The notes under the pieces were generated by a model. It worked only from the letters and a program-made list of their open reading frames with translations, did not search any database and was not told the DNA's origin. Of a stretch of DNA of 64,000 bases, positions 52,851 through 64,000 are shown piece by piece. Within the stretch, counting starts at the first letter, position 1. Every line of letters begins with the position of its first letter. Source of the stretch: Oegoconia quadripuncta (taxonomy: Eukaryota; Arthropoda; Insecta; Lepidoptera; Autostichidae); the NCBI GenBank assembly GCA_949316235.1, contig OX438753.1, positions 23,058,801 to 23,122,800 on the forward strand, read 5' to 3'. The translations under genes and the position numbers were made by a program.

Positions 52851-53160
52851 CTGTCTAAATGTCAAGGTATTCCATTTGATATGTTGTTAGGCTGTAACTA
52901 CAAAATGAAGTCAACTAATTGACTCAAATGACGTATTTACGATAGACAGATAGGTACCTAATTGATTCTAATTAACTGAATAACATGACGTCAAAATCTA
53001 ATTGACGATAATTTGTCGTATCTCGTTATATTTTACATAATAACTACAACTATTTGTGATCAAAAATTATAAAATAATCGTTGAGATTTAAAAGGGTTTA
53101 AAATGGAGCACTTACTCGTAAAAGAAGAAAATAGGCCGGACGGCAATCAAGTCTAAAACC
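52851..53160. other. Unassigned; end of the left contig
   Basis: AT-rich, no feature recognised. Unrelated to the sequence preceding the left copy of the duplicated block at 32485. Confidence 0.5.
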
Positions 53161-53360
53161 NNNNNNNNNNNNNNNNNNNNNNNNNNNNNNNNNNNNNNNN
53201 NNNNNNNNNNNNNNNNNNNNNNNNNNNNNNNNNNNNNNNNNNNNNNNNNNNNNNNNNNNNNNNNNNNNNNNNNNNNNNNNNNNNNNNNNNNNNNNNNNNN
53301 NNNNNNNNNNNNNNNNNNNNNNNNNNNNNNNNNNNNNNNNNNNNNNNNNNNNNNNNNNNN
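53161..53360. other. Assembly gap, 200 N
   Basis: Exactly 200 undetermined bases, a fixed-size scaffold gap rather than a measured distance. The frames that appear to cross it are artefacts. Confidence 0.99.
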
Positions 53361-53767
53361 ACCTATACTCACAGACCGCTTTCCTAAACTCACTCAACCC
53401 GTCAGAGAACATGTCCACGTCAGTCTTTTTAAAGAGTGTGTTGTAGCCTCTGACAAGTCTGTTGATTGGCGAAAAGTGCCCGAGATTTGTTCTCGCTGCG
53501 GACGTACAAAATGGCACATACTGATTGGTCCGAGGCAATCTGGCAGGCACCTGTATTCTTAAATCAGATAAAAGCTCGGGACAGTCTGAAATACCATTTG
53601 CCAGTTTATATAGAAAAACTTGATCATGTAAGAACCTACGACTAGCAAGAGACTTCATTCCAAAATGACTCAGACGAGAGTCGTAACCGTGAACACTTCC
53701 AGCGATGTTACAACTGAAAGCTAGGTGCCAAAGGAATCTTCTCTGAATCCGTTCTATGCGCTTTTAG
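53361..53767 (-). mobile_element. LINE-H tail, second copy, cut by the gap
   Basis: Same as 32485-32891. The last eight codons and stop are missing because the contig begins inside the coding tail. Confidence 0.9.
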
Positions 53768-54065
53768 TTAGACATCATCAAGTTGAAATCAAACCCGTAC
53801 AGCATGATTAACATTACATATTACCTAAGATCATTAACCAATTGCTAATTAGTATAAGAAAGGCATATAGAAATAAAGACGAAGTTAAAAAATCATTTTA
53901 TGCATAGACACAGACTAGCCGTATATTCTATAATATAACATCGCCAGATAATGAATGTTAACTAGGTAGGATTTTGAACTCCCCATCCACACATAGACCG
54001 ATGGAAATGTAAAAGATTTGTAATAAGTATTTTGATAAATATAATCAGAAAAGTTATTGACACTT

Positions 54066-54302
54066 CCTCCTCCGTGGTTCAATGTAAATCCGCCTGGCTA
54101 GCTATCACCATCTTATCTAAATCAGCCGCCAAGCAATGTTAATAGTATTTTTGTGTTCCGGTTGTCAGAGATAAGATAGCCAGTTCCCCAAATGTGTTGG
54201 GCTTCCGGGTCAGTACGCTTCCACCTTCGAGCTCATCTTCACTTAACATCAGGTGTGATTGAGGTCAAGTAACAACCCGTTGTGCATAAAATAAAAAAAA
54301 AT
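54066..54302 (+). mobile_element. S2 SINE with internal deletion, second copy
   Basis: Identical to 33190-33426, including the private deletion that removes box B. This shared private deletion argues that the two blocks are one locus. Confidence 0.88.
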
Positions 54303-54448
54303 AAGCTTTCCCCGTGGATTTCCTGAGCGATCTTTGTCAGGTGGTGTATCCACCTCGTGAGAGGACGTACTACGTTGCGCTTGCCAGTGCGTAGTTTCCA
54401 TTCGAGAACTTTAATGTTCCACCGGCTCTTCGATCTAAGTGCCACTGT
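54303..54448 (-). mobile_element. RTE-type LINE fragment, second copy
   Basis: Same as 33427-33572. Confidence 0.8.
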
Positions 54449-57300
54449 CACTTCAAATTAAGCCACTTTGTTTCGTCTACAGGCATCATCAATCATGTTG
54501 GCACTTGATTCAACTGAATTTTTATTATTATGATTATGATTATACATTTAGACGTTTTAATTTTGATGATTAGCTAGCAATACATGATCTATGAGAGAGT
54601 AAATAATGTAGATAGTCGTATGTCCTTAGGAAAACACTTTAGCACGTATGGTTTAATATTGTGTTGTAAAGCCCCTATTGATAGTGTCCATTATATGTTC
54701 GCTAACTATTTTCTATCTTAATCTTGTTGTAAAATTGACTCTAAGTGATCCTTTCGTTAGGATTCTTACTCGGTTTATTTTATCTCACATTTTCACTTAC
54801 TAACAAACAGTCGATTTCACTAACAATTTCATTTAATTTGCGTTCTTGTGACATCTTTCTATAAATAATATCATTGTCTTTATCTACACGCCAACAGAAT
54901 TGACGTTGCTACTTTGAACTGTAATTGACTTATCATAGAATCACATAGGTTGAATCTTGTTATACCTAGGTCGACCCATTTTATACTCGCTAACGATTGT
55001 AACTGAGTTATTTCTGCAACAGGATGGCGGGTAAACAAGAAAAGTGGTCACTCACTTCATGCTCGTTAAAGGCGTTTACAGTTTAGAATATTGCAGCATG
55101 AGTGTAATGATTCTTGCCAATGTGTGAAAAACAGCTCACGCAATTTCATGGGTGTTCGTTCGTCTTTAATGTGTAAGGAAGTAAAGGTATACTGGGCCTA
55201 ATTCTTTTGGATTTAAATTCACGCAACTCCAATCAGGGATGATTACGAATTTGTTAATACCTTATTTAATGCCTCGTAAAAATTTTGTTTGGAAACAAAG
55301 AATATCTGTATATAAAGTCTGGTAGTTGACATGCTGATTTGCTACTATGTAGCAGACCGGAATCTATCGAATATACATCAATAAACTAATATCTTTTAAT
55401 TATTACATAATATTCGTCAAAACCTGAGGAATTTTCTAAATCGTATTCTACTGCAACGACATAAACAGTATTGCCACCATGCATTTCTTTGGTAATTTTA
55501 AAAGCTTCTATTACGTCGTATCTGCTATATCTCGGCATTTCTTTCAGACCATTATTTTCATAAGTACTTGAGCACCACTTATCGAGGGTTTAATGAGTAT
55601 TACTCAATTATCCATATTCATTGGGACGAAGTTTAGAATGAAAATGTTAAGCATTCTCGGGCTATTGCGAAATGTCACATTAACATAATCTCTGTTTTTA
55701 AACGTTTCAGCTTTCATGAAATTACAAAATGGCTGGTTCTCTTAATTCAGCGTTAATTGATATGCTTGTCTTTTATGTACCTCGGCAACCTGTGGTTACT
55801 GCTTACGTACAAGTCAGATTACGTAAAGCTAAATAAATACTAATGATGATCTATTAAGTTTGACATTTGTAGAAGCTCGAAAAGATAACACTGTTCAACG
55901 TTTGAAACTTACAATAACATTATTTATTGCTTTCAAAATCCAGTAAGAATACGACTTTAATTGGGGTATGGATATTTTATTCAACGTAATCTGTAATATG
56001 TACTTCAGTAAGTAATGGGAGGTTTCTCAGGCAATAAAACTGACAGCTGCCTCCCTCGATATTTCTCGGCTGGAAATAATGCGATAAATAAGTAAGGATA
56101 GCGAGAAAGCCACACTATTTTCTCTATTTATGATATTTGAAGATTTATTTTCGTCGCTTCTGTTTCATATGCGTTACTTGCAGTGTTGTAGTCTGTGGAG
56201 TATTCCGTTTCTTTTTTGCTCGTGATCATTTACCACGTGAACTGTATCGTTAACTTAAAGATGTCTTTCAAAAAGAATTTTGGACACAATGCTACTTGTA
56301 ATACTGTCAGTTGTATACCTACATGCTAACCCCAAATGTTATATAGAAACTATTGGTACGTCAGAGAGAAATTCCGCTGAATACTCGAAAAATTAAGAAA
56401 ATTTAGCGTTTCGATTGTCCGATCGAGTATAAAACTCGTATTTTCGTTCAGTAATCGTCAAAATTAGATAATGTTCCGACGATTCTCAATAACATCCTAT
56501 TTCATTACGATTGCACTTTATATGATGTGTTGCAGGTACTCAAATAAATCCACTTTTAAATAAATGTGATCAACATTTGCTTTTAAAATATTTAGGTATT
56601 TACTTTACGACAAGTTCAGACTGTTTCGAAATATCGGGACGTTATCTACTTAAGATACCGTTTTGCAAGTTGAAGCTGTGAAATATGAACTTTATGGAAT
56701 ATCACGAGCAAACATTAAATTACAAAGCCGTCTAAAATTGAAAGTCTTCCTTTATTAATATCTAAAGGAAAGAGAGAGATGTTATAAGTAATATTTTTTT
56801 CTAAGGCATCAGATGGGTCGATGGCTCTTTGTTTCAAACTCATATTTGCGAGACGATTCCTAGAACTACGTCTGCTTAATGAAAATCGGTTTGACCTTGT
56901 CCAAGACATAAGATATATCTAAATCCTTTCTTTATCTTGTCGGAGATAGTTTTACTTTTGAATTTGTACAAATTTCATCACTAAGACCAATGTCCTTGGA
57001 AAATCGATGCTCACGTGGCTTCAATGGCTTCGATCCAAACTTATCACCAGATTCGTACCCCTCCCGCTCCTCGCTCCCACATGTATACATTGTTCACATG
57101 ATTATGAATTTTGTGACTTAATATTTTACATAATTTATTATAGTGTTGGGTGTTGTATTAAAGTTCTTGATTGAAGACCACGGAGTGCCATTTATATATA
57201 AAGACTAGCTTTAGTAAATGTAAGAGAAAACTAGCTAGAAGTGGGTTGCGTTAAAATAAGTGAACCCAAATATAATAACAAAGGCTCCACTTTCCAAGCA
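54449..57300. other. Unassigned AT-rich sequence, second copy
   Basis: Same as 33573-36424; no feature recognised. Confidence 0.4.
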
Positions 57301-57596
57301 CTATAATAATCATCATGATATCATCCACATGACGTCCGGTGCTGATCATAGGCCTTATCATAGATTTCCAGAGTGATCGGTTGGTAGCGGTCTGCATCCA
57401 GCGACTTCCCGCGACTTTCACGGCACGTCCGTCCACTTTGTGAGTTGACGTTCTACGCTATAGCCATTTCATGGTCTCCTTTATAGACCTTTAATGCTCC
57501 AACGGCAATCAGTTCTTCGAGCTACGTGCGCTGCCCACTGTAACTTAAACTTACTTGAAACCGTTGAGCTACGTCAATGACTTTCGTCTTCTAAGG
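57301..57596 (-). mobile_element. RTE-type LINE fragment, second copy
   Basis: Same as 36425-36720. Confidence 0.8.
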
Positions 57597-57980
57597 ACTT
57601 CTGAATTTCTGATTCGATTTCGTAGTGAAATGCCGAGAATCGCCCTAACTAACTCCTAACTCTTCTAATTATATTTCGATTCACATATTTTATCGAAATC
57701 CACCCCTGGCGAGTTTTCTCTTACGTTTACTAAAGCTAGTCTTATTATTTAAATATATTGTATAGGTTTATGTAAATGCCACATTTCTCGGTCGTTGTGT
57801 TCAATGGGAACAATGCTATAGTCTGTGGTACCTACATAACTCCGACAAGCATCTCTTCATACATATTTTACTCTCATGAATAAATATTGAATACTTTTCT
57901 GGAATACACGAACAAATTGTAATAATTCTGAATAACAAACATTGTAGTTTTAGTCTATTAGCTTTACAGAATGTGGACAG

Positions 57981-58306
57981 TTGAGATGAGATACGAAACG
58001 CTACCAGCCTGCGTAGCATGACATCGTTTGCCGCGCGCGACGTGGGAGTCAGAGTGGGATAGTTGTATATTTCGTCCAAGCGAATGAGCAGGACAAACAT
58101 TATCTCGCGCGACATAAACATTTATCGCGCCTATAAAGGACAAGGTTTTGATGTTTGTTTGTGTGTTTGTTAGTTGCTGAATCACGGCGAAACGGATGCA
58201 CGGATTTGGATGAAACTAGGTATATAGATAGAACACACCCTACACTGGATTAAGACATAGTCACTAGCTACTCACTTCCCGCGTTATAAACAAATTTCCG
58301 CGCATA
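57981..58306 (+). repeat. R7 and R1 repeats, second copy
   Basis: Same as 37105-37430. Confidence 0.6.
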
Positions 58307-58393
58307 AACGTATTCCACGCAGGCGAAGCCGCGGGCGGAGAGCCAGTTTCCCAGTTAACCAAAAATTCGAAGCTAATTATGGTCGACCGTTTG

Positions 58394-58672
58394 GACGACC
58401 TGTTTGGTGTAGTGGTTAGCAACTCTGACCTATCTAGAAATCTATCTAGAAAGGTTGCGGGTTCGAATCCCGCTAGGGGCATATGTTTGTGTGATGAATA
58501 CGGACATGTGTACCCGATTGTTGGATGTTAACATTTATAATAAGTATTTATTTACAAAAAAAAAATGTATTTATGTAGTATATCAACCATCTGGTATCCA
58601 CAACACAAGCCTATAGTTGGAACTAGATGGCGCTGTGTGTATGTCTAAGGATATTTATTTATTATTTATTTT
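58394..58672 (+). mobile_element. S3 SINE, second copy
   Basis: Same as 37518-37796, including the private TATCTAGAAA repeat in the head. Confidence 0.9.
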
Positions 58673-59184
58673 GCTATTATCACAGGATATTGATGTAAAG
58701 ATGGTTTATTATGAGAGAAACACTTTCGAGTCTCGGCTGCACATTATTACACGATATGTTTTTGATGGGATTAATATGATAGTATTCCAAAGAGAGGACG
58801 TGAAATTGCGGTATATAAATAAGACATAAAAAACACGAGGATACCTTGATGCCTTTTAATTTACGCACCACTCAACCTGTTTACGGCTGAAAGGCTCCAA
58901 CTCGACTCTTAGACTATAAAAAAACACATAAATTTCACCTTCTAAAACCTTAACAAAATGAGGTTGAATAGAAGTGAAAAATATTCGATAATCAATTTAA
59001 ACTAAGTACGGCTTGTTTGGTCTATTCGTTGTCGGTTCTATGAAACCTCTTTGTTTTATAAGTAGACAGGATACACTTAAAATAATCAGAGCTACTGCTT
59101 GTGTATAAGGCAATTTTAGATTGTTCTCCTTGAGCAAGAAACTCGAAGGGATGCTCTTTTTTAAAACCAAGTTTTTATATTACA

Positions 59185-59456
59185 TATGTTTGGTGTATAG
59201 TGGTTAGCAACTCTGGCAACTATACCAAAAGGCTGCGGGTTCGAATTCCGCTGGGGGCGTATGTTTGTGTGATGAATACGGACATGTGTACCCGAGTTAT
59301 GCATGTTTTCATTTATAATAAGTATTTATTTACAAAAAAAATGTATTTATGTAGTATATCAACCATCTGGTATCCACAACACAAGCCTATAGTTGCTTAG
59401 TGTGGAACTAGATAGCGCTGTGTGTATGTCTAAGGATATTTTATTTATTTATTATA
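59185..59456 (+). mobile_element. S3 SINE, second copy
   Basis: Same as 38309-38580. Confidence 0.9.
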
Positions 59457-59733
59457 TTACAGAAATCACAATAATATTTCATTTTTCTTCTTAGCATTCT
59501 TGAGAGAATGTGATATTTTTGCCTTTTAATTAATTTTTTTTATTATTTTAATTAATTAATTTGAGACCTAACCTGGCATGCCATCAAGCTGGTTGTGTCC
59601 AGGGATGATAATAATAATAATGAAAAAACTGACTTACGATTTTAAAATAAATAGAAATATACCATTTACTTGGTTAATGCCTATAAATGGTATGATAACA
59701 CCAGCTCGTGCTGAGAAAAAGAAATAAAAAATA

Positions 59734-59982
59734 AAAATAATAAATATCCTTAGACATACACACAGCGCCAACTAGTTCCAGTGTTGTGGATACCAGATGG
59801 TTGATATACTACATAAATACATTTTTTTTTGTAAATAAATACTTATTATAAATGAAAACATCCATAACTCGGGTACACATAACCGTATTCATCACACAAA
59901 CAAATGCCCCTAGCGGGATTCGTACCCGCAACCTTTTGGTATAGTGGTCAGAGTTGCTAACCACTACACCAAACAGGTCATC
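59734..59982 (-). mobile_element. S3 SINE, second copy
   Basis: Same as 38858-39106. Confidence 0.9.
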
Positions 59983-60400
59983 ATTATCATCTAAATAGTC
60001 TGATCAGGTGCCAATTCAGACTCCATACTCCTCCCTCTGTAACTCCTATAAGCCAGGATCAACAGTGGTACTCGACACGGCGCCTACTGAAGGTAGACGG
60101 TGCCCTACGTGACTCTATTGCCACTTTGGACCCCAGACTAATTAAACAAATATAGTGTGTAAGCAGAAAAAGAAATTTCCCTCTCCCCCCGGGGAGCGTA
60201 GCCAATGAAATGCAAAGCAGCGTTAATGCCAACTCTATGGAGGATGCAGGTCGAGTAAAGCTCGTCGAAAAAATGATGCAGTAAGCAGGATGGTAGCAAA
60301 AGGCTACCACGAGTAAAAATGACAATAATAACAGTGACAAAAACGCTTGGAAATGTCGTAGAACAGCGAACTGACAATTGAAGTTAGATCGTCAAGTATT

Positions 60401-60626
60401 AGACGACCGATTGGTGTAGTGGATAGTGACCCTGTCAGCGAAACCAACGGTTGCTGGTTCGAATCCCGCGAGGGGTAAATGTTTGTGTGATGAATACGAA
60501 TTCCCGAGTCATGGTTGTTTTTATAAATATTTATGTATGTTTATCCGTTATCTAGTATCCATAGTACAAGCTTTGCTTAGTTTGGGACTAGATGATTGGT
60601 GTAAGTGTCCGAAATATTTATTATTA
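60401..60626 (+). mobile_element. S1 SINE, second copy
   Basis: Same as 39525-39750. Confidence 0.92.
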
Positions 60627-61055
60627 AGTATAAGTACACGTTCATAAAAGAATACATACAAACGACCATGGAACCTCTTTTTTGAAGACTGTTAAAAATT
60701 AGGTATAGGTACATTTTGCTAGAAAGTATAAATTCACTCTAACATTAATGGACGATTTTATGTTTGTTTCTTTCCAATAAAGATTGAAGATATTATGCAG
60801 TATTTACTTTTACTGGCATTAATACTGTTGTCCCTCTGTATAGTACTGAGTGGTCGCTGCCCCGACGAGGTTCACGACCTCTATCATACCTAAGTTTTTG
60901 TTCAACGTTAAGTGCATTGGATAAAAGTAAAACAGTATAAGTGAGTGTTGGATACCCATCAACTCAGGATTCCGTATGATACTATGTCGGGTATACTTTC
61001 GAATTTGAAACTTATGGGTGTGTTTATATTATTGGTAACTCAACATCGCGGAAAT
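60627..61055. other. Unassigned, second copy
   Basis: Same as 39751-40179. Confidence 0.4.
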
Positions 61056-61601
61056 TTCAAAATCAAAATCAAAAATATTTTATTCAATGTAGGATACAAA
61101 AATATCACTTATTGAAAGTGAACATGTTGTTTTTTTTTTAAACTACATCGCTTCACAAGGTGTTATGGTTAGGGAGAAGAAGCGACAAGAAACTCCGCAA
61201 CAACACATCTTTTCAATTAGTTTCCATCTTTACAATAATATTACATTTTATATTACATATTACAAAACAATAGCAATTAACATAACGACCAGCTAACACC
61301 AGACTTCCTTATCGCCTAAATAATCATCTATCCTGTAATAACCCTTCTTACACAGAGTTTCTTTAATGTGGCGTTGAAATTTCTGTTCTGTTGAACTCAA
61401 TACATGTTCGGGTATTTTATTGTAAAAGCGTATGCTGTGTCCCACAAAGGATGTGCTTACCTTGCTAAGTCTATATTGTGGAATTTCAATTTTGTTTTTG
61501 TTTCTAGTATTTAAATTATGATTATCAGATAGTTTACGAAGTTGGCATATATATCTAAATATAACTTTATCTTGTCCAACATATTTTCCTTTCATAGTGT
61601 T
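61056..61601 (-). mobile_element. LINE-B tail, second copy
   Basis: Same as 40180-40725, with the same 100-codon open tail. Confidence 0.9.
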
Positions 61602-61610
61602 TATTATGGA

Positions 61611-61771
61611 TTATTTGGACACTTACAACCGCCACACGCAAACGTGGCAGACCGCGAAAACGGTGGAGAGACGAGCTTGACGGTTTTAATAAGGGATGGT
61701 TTGCGCTCACTAAGAACAAAAGCACTGGAAACAGATGAGGGAGGCCTTTGCCCAGCAGTAATAATGTTTAT
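61611..61771 (+). mobile_element. LINE-I tail, second copy
   Basis: Same as 40735-40895. Confidence 0.8.
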
Positions 61772-61815
61772 TAAGTTACTATTCGTAATTAGTAAATAGC
61801 ATTAAAATCTATATA

Positions 61816-61921
61816 AAGATGGCAGAGCACTCCACACTGGACCCACCCGCGTGGTGGATTACAGCACATACCCTATCCCAGTGAGACGAGGTTCTCCTGG
61901 GAATATGTAAGGCTGATGATG
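61816..61921 (+). repeat. R6 repeat, second copy
   Basis: Same as 40940-41045. Confidence 0.5.
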
Positions 61922-62292
61922 ATGTCAGGACATAATTGCAGATTAACTTTGCAGATCTTGTGACGTAGGGATACGGAAGCTTTCGTTTTTACTGCTTGCC
62001 AATCCTCTAGACCTGATATACACAGAGCGTTGCTCCAAAAGATCGAGAAATTGCTGTTTAATTGACGCCTGGTGGTATCGGAGACTTATGAACAGGTTGA
62101 CGCGTCATTTCTAAACCGACCAACCAGAGCGCGAATCCTACATCGCGCTAACGAAGTTTTCTGAAGATATTGCATATATAGGCAAGGTCACTAACAACTG
62201 TCCACGGGTAATACTAACAGTCCGATGGAAGATCTTGGATTTCGCTCCACGTTTATCCAATACCCCCACAAATAAGTAATTAATAAACTTAC

Positions 62293-62358
62293 AATCGATG
62301 AACGGTCCCGACGGACGCAATTGTAAGGATTTCATATTTTCCACTTGCCTACTGAACC
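62293..62358 (-). CDS. Weak candidate exon, second copy
   Basis: Same as 41417-41482. It adds no independent support, because the blocks are identical. Confidence 0.2.
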
Positions 62359-62691
62359 CTATAAAAATAGAAACGAGAGAACATTAATCATTTAGTCTCA
62401 GCTCAAATTAGGGACGGTTGGCTGGGCTATTGTACGCCTATGTTATGACATTTGTTTGTAAATACTTTTTGTACAAAGAGGTTTCAAATACATTTAAAGA
62501 CCAAAAATTGACGCAAAGTCTGTAATAGCGAAAAAATTCTACATGTAAAAAAAGTATTTCTAATCAATATTGTAAATTTTTAACTTACTAACAAAAGCGC
62601 AAAATATTTATTTACGCGACCATATCTATAGCATAAAAATCAAAACTACCACCTCTGTTACTAAATAAATCTTTGAATTAGTCCTTATGCT

Positions 62692-62936
62692 CAAAAATTT
62701 ATCTCGTCAATTTAAGAGCTATGCTCTTGTCGGTGGAGTCCTTTCCCATCTTTACATTCCGCCTTTTGACTTCCTGATACGATACGGCATTTACTGTTTC
62801 CTTTACTTATACCATGTATGTTCTTCTACGCCTTACTCTCTTCCTCTTCAGCTCCACTTTTCCTTCAACGATGTTCTTGATAAAGTTGTCGTGTCATATA
62901 TCAGATGAGAGAGTTGTAAGGATGGAGACTAGTTGA
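62692..62936 (-). mobile_element. LINE-E tail, second copy
   Basis: Same as 41816-42060. Confidence 0.75.
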
Positions 62937-62940
62937 AAAG

Positions 62941-63108
62941 ATGTGTTGTTGCGGAGTTTCTTGTCGCTTCTTCTCCCTAACCATAACACCTTGTGAAGCG
63001 ATGTAGTTAAAAAAAGAAAAATAGCATGTTGACTTTCAATAAGTGATATTTTTGTATCCTACATTGAATAAAATATTTTTGATTTTTGATTTTGACCCAA
63101 CATCTTTC
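62941..63108 (+). mobile_element. LINE-B 3' UTR fragment, second copy
   Basis: Same as 42065-42232. Confidence 0.85.
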
Positions 63109-63665
63109 CCCTTCTGTTTTCAAGCTCAAACTCAAATCATTTATTGCATTCCTTATGTATTGTTTTGATGACATTATAGTGTACTGTATCAATAAGGAAC
63201 CGATGTTCAACGATTTTCAACGAAGTTCAAAAACACTCTCTTGTCATTAACCTTCTGCAGGATCTCTTCATTGCTCTTTTTCTTTCCATCCAGCTTATTC
63301 TCTCCAATTTTCGCCAACACCACATTTCATATGCTTCTAATCTTTTTCTATCGCGTTGTTTAAATGCTCCAGATTTAAAAAGTTACTCATGCTTATTTCT
63401 CGATATCGTATCCAGGGTTACTCGCTTCAGATCCAACTAAGTGATGTAGTTTTCACAGACACAGAACTATAATATTGGAATAATAATAGACTCGCTCAAC
63501 TCAGGCCAGGGTCTCGCATGCCAATTAAACTTAGTTATACCCTTGGGAACTATCGCACGGTACACGCGACATAGCGTCCGCAAACAAAGTTCATCGTTCA
63601 GGTAAAAATATCTGTCACCAGTTATATACAGATGGGATATTTGTTAGTTTGGGAATCGAAGACCA
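63109..63665. other. Unassigned, second copy
   Basis: Same as 42233-42789. Confidence 0.4.
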
Positions 63666-63821
63666 TAATGATGTCGATTCGGATATACACCAACTAAGCT
63701 AAACTAAAACCAGTTTTTGTGCCGTCGCATCGTACTATTCCAGGGAGAAAGAGACAGTACTACTCTAAAACTGGTTTTAGTTTAGTTTAGTTGGTGTACA
63801 TCCGAATCGACACCAATATTA
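63666..63821. repeat. Foldback element, second copy
   Basis: Same as 42790-42945. Confidence 0.8.
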
Positions 63822-63960
63822 GAAAAATAAATAAGATCCTTATACGAAGCCTTTACGTCAATCGTACGTAATATACCATGTAACAATATGTTTGTATGCA
63901 ATCGTAACAACAAATTAAACATTTTGAAAACCTCCGACTACAATTTTTATATCATGCAGC

Positions 63961-64000
63961 ACTAGACAGGTGCGAATTTTGTCGTGCTCATTCGCTTGGA
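63961..64000 (-). repeat. R7 repeat, second copy, cut by window end
   Basis: Same as the start of 43085-43198. Confidence 0.6.

Larger units (their letters stand above)
53361..64000. repeat. Right copy of the 10.64-kb duplicated block (probable false duplication)
   Basis: Begins at the first base after the gap and reproduces 32485-43124 at offset +20,876 with no indel to the window end. All open frames are identical in sequence. A real duplication would be expected to start away from the contig edge and to show some divergence; this looks like an overlapping or allelic contig placed in tandem. Confidence 0.95.

Noticed and set aside
53098..53658. 186-codon minus-strand frame across the N run, and a second one at 53112-53393
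   Set aside because: Both are created by reading through 200 undetermined bases; the real content is a LINE-H tail cut by a contig end.
1..64000. Bacterial-type systems: operons, CRISPR, toxin-antitoxin, phage or biosynthetic clusters
   Set aside because: Nothing of the kind is present; the window is eukaryotic, intron-rich and dominated by SINEs and LINEs.

Overview
This window is nuclear DNA of an insect, almost certainly a moth or butterfly (Lepidoptera). It is AT-rich, has no operons or bacterial-type genes, and is packed with short decayed transposons: several tRNA-headed SINE families, 5'-truncated LINE tails with polyA or short-repeat ends, MITE-like foldbacks and a mariner-type element. 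The one host gene I can support is a single 102-bp exon at 45086-45187 (+). It encodes the end of the UCR1 regulatory module of the cAMP phosphodiesterase dunce/PDE4. Most of the window is therefore probably intronic or flanking sequence of dunce.

Family names used below are mine. S1: SINE with head CGACCGATTGGTGTAGTGG, ending GTGTCCGAAATATT. S2: SINE with head CCGCCTCCGTGGCTCAA, ending TGATTGAGGTCAAGTAC...GTGCAT plus polyA. S3: SINE with head GACCTGTTTGGTGTAGTGG, ending GCGCTGTGTGTATGTCTAAG; it shares a core with S1. S4: SINE with a tRNA-like head containing GGGTTCGATTCCC and a tail containing GAGCGAGTATGGGCC (seen here on the minus strand). LINE-A to LINE-K are non-LTR retrotransposon tails, mostly only the last 50-130 codons plus 3' UTR. 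RTE marks the group carrying the KWQWAGHIAR / RPxTRW motifs.

Layout. 1-7.5 kb: S1, S2 and S3 copies, a MITE, a GC-rich transposon-derived block, a LINE tail and a 5S rRNA-derived fragment. 7.5-16 kb: LINE-C, a possible solo LTR, a full S2, a 1.04-kb mariner-type element with 283-bp inverted repeats, an RTE tail, a small unexplained ORF (14138-14395) and a second 5S-derived fragment. 16-31 kb: mostly unassigned AT-rich DNA with nested SINEs and LINE tails. 31.9-44 kb: LINE-H, three S3 copies, LINE-B, and a weak minus-strand exon candidate. 45 kb: the dunce exon. 45.5-53.1 kb: two LINE-A tails, S2 copies, and an S4 interrupted by a LINE.

53161-53360 is a run of exactly 200 N. Immediately after it, 53361-64000 repeats 32485-43124 at a constant offset of 20,876 bp, with no difference in anything I compared. 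The repeat starts exactly at the contig edge, so a false duplication made at scaffolding is more likely than a real tandem duplication. If the repeat continues past the window, a second copy of the dunce exon should appear at window coordinate 65,962.

I found no CRISPR array, defence island, biosynthetic cluster or other gene system. The most interesting items are the scaffold-edge duplication around a conserved exon, the 5S-derived fragments, the mariner-type element, and two weak gene candidates.
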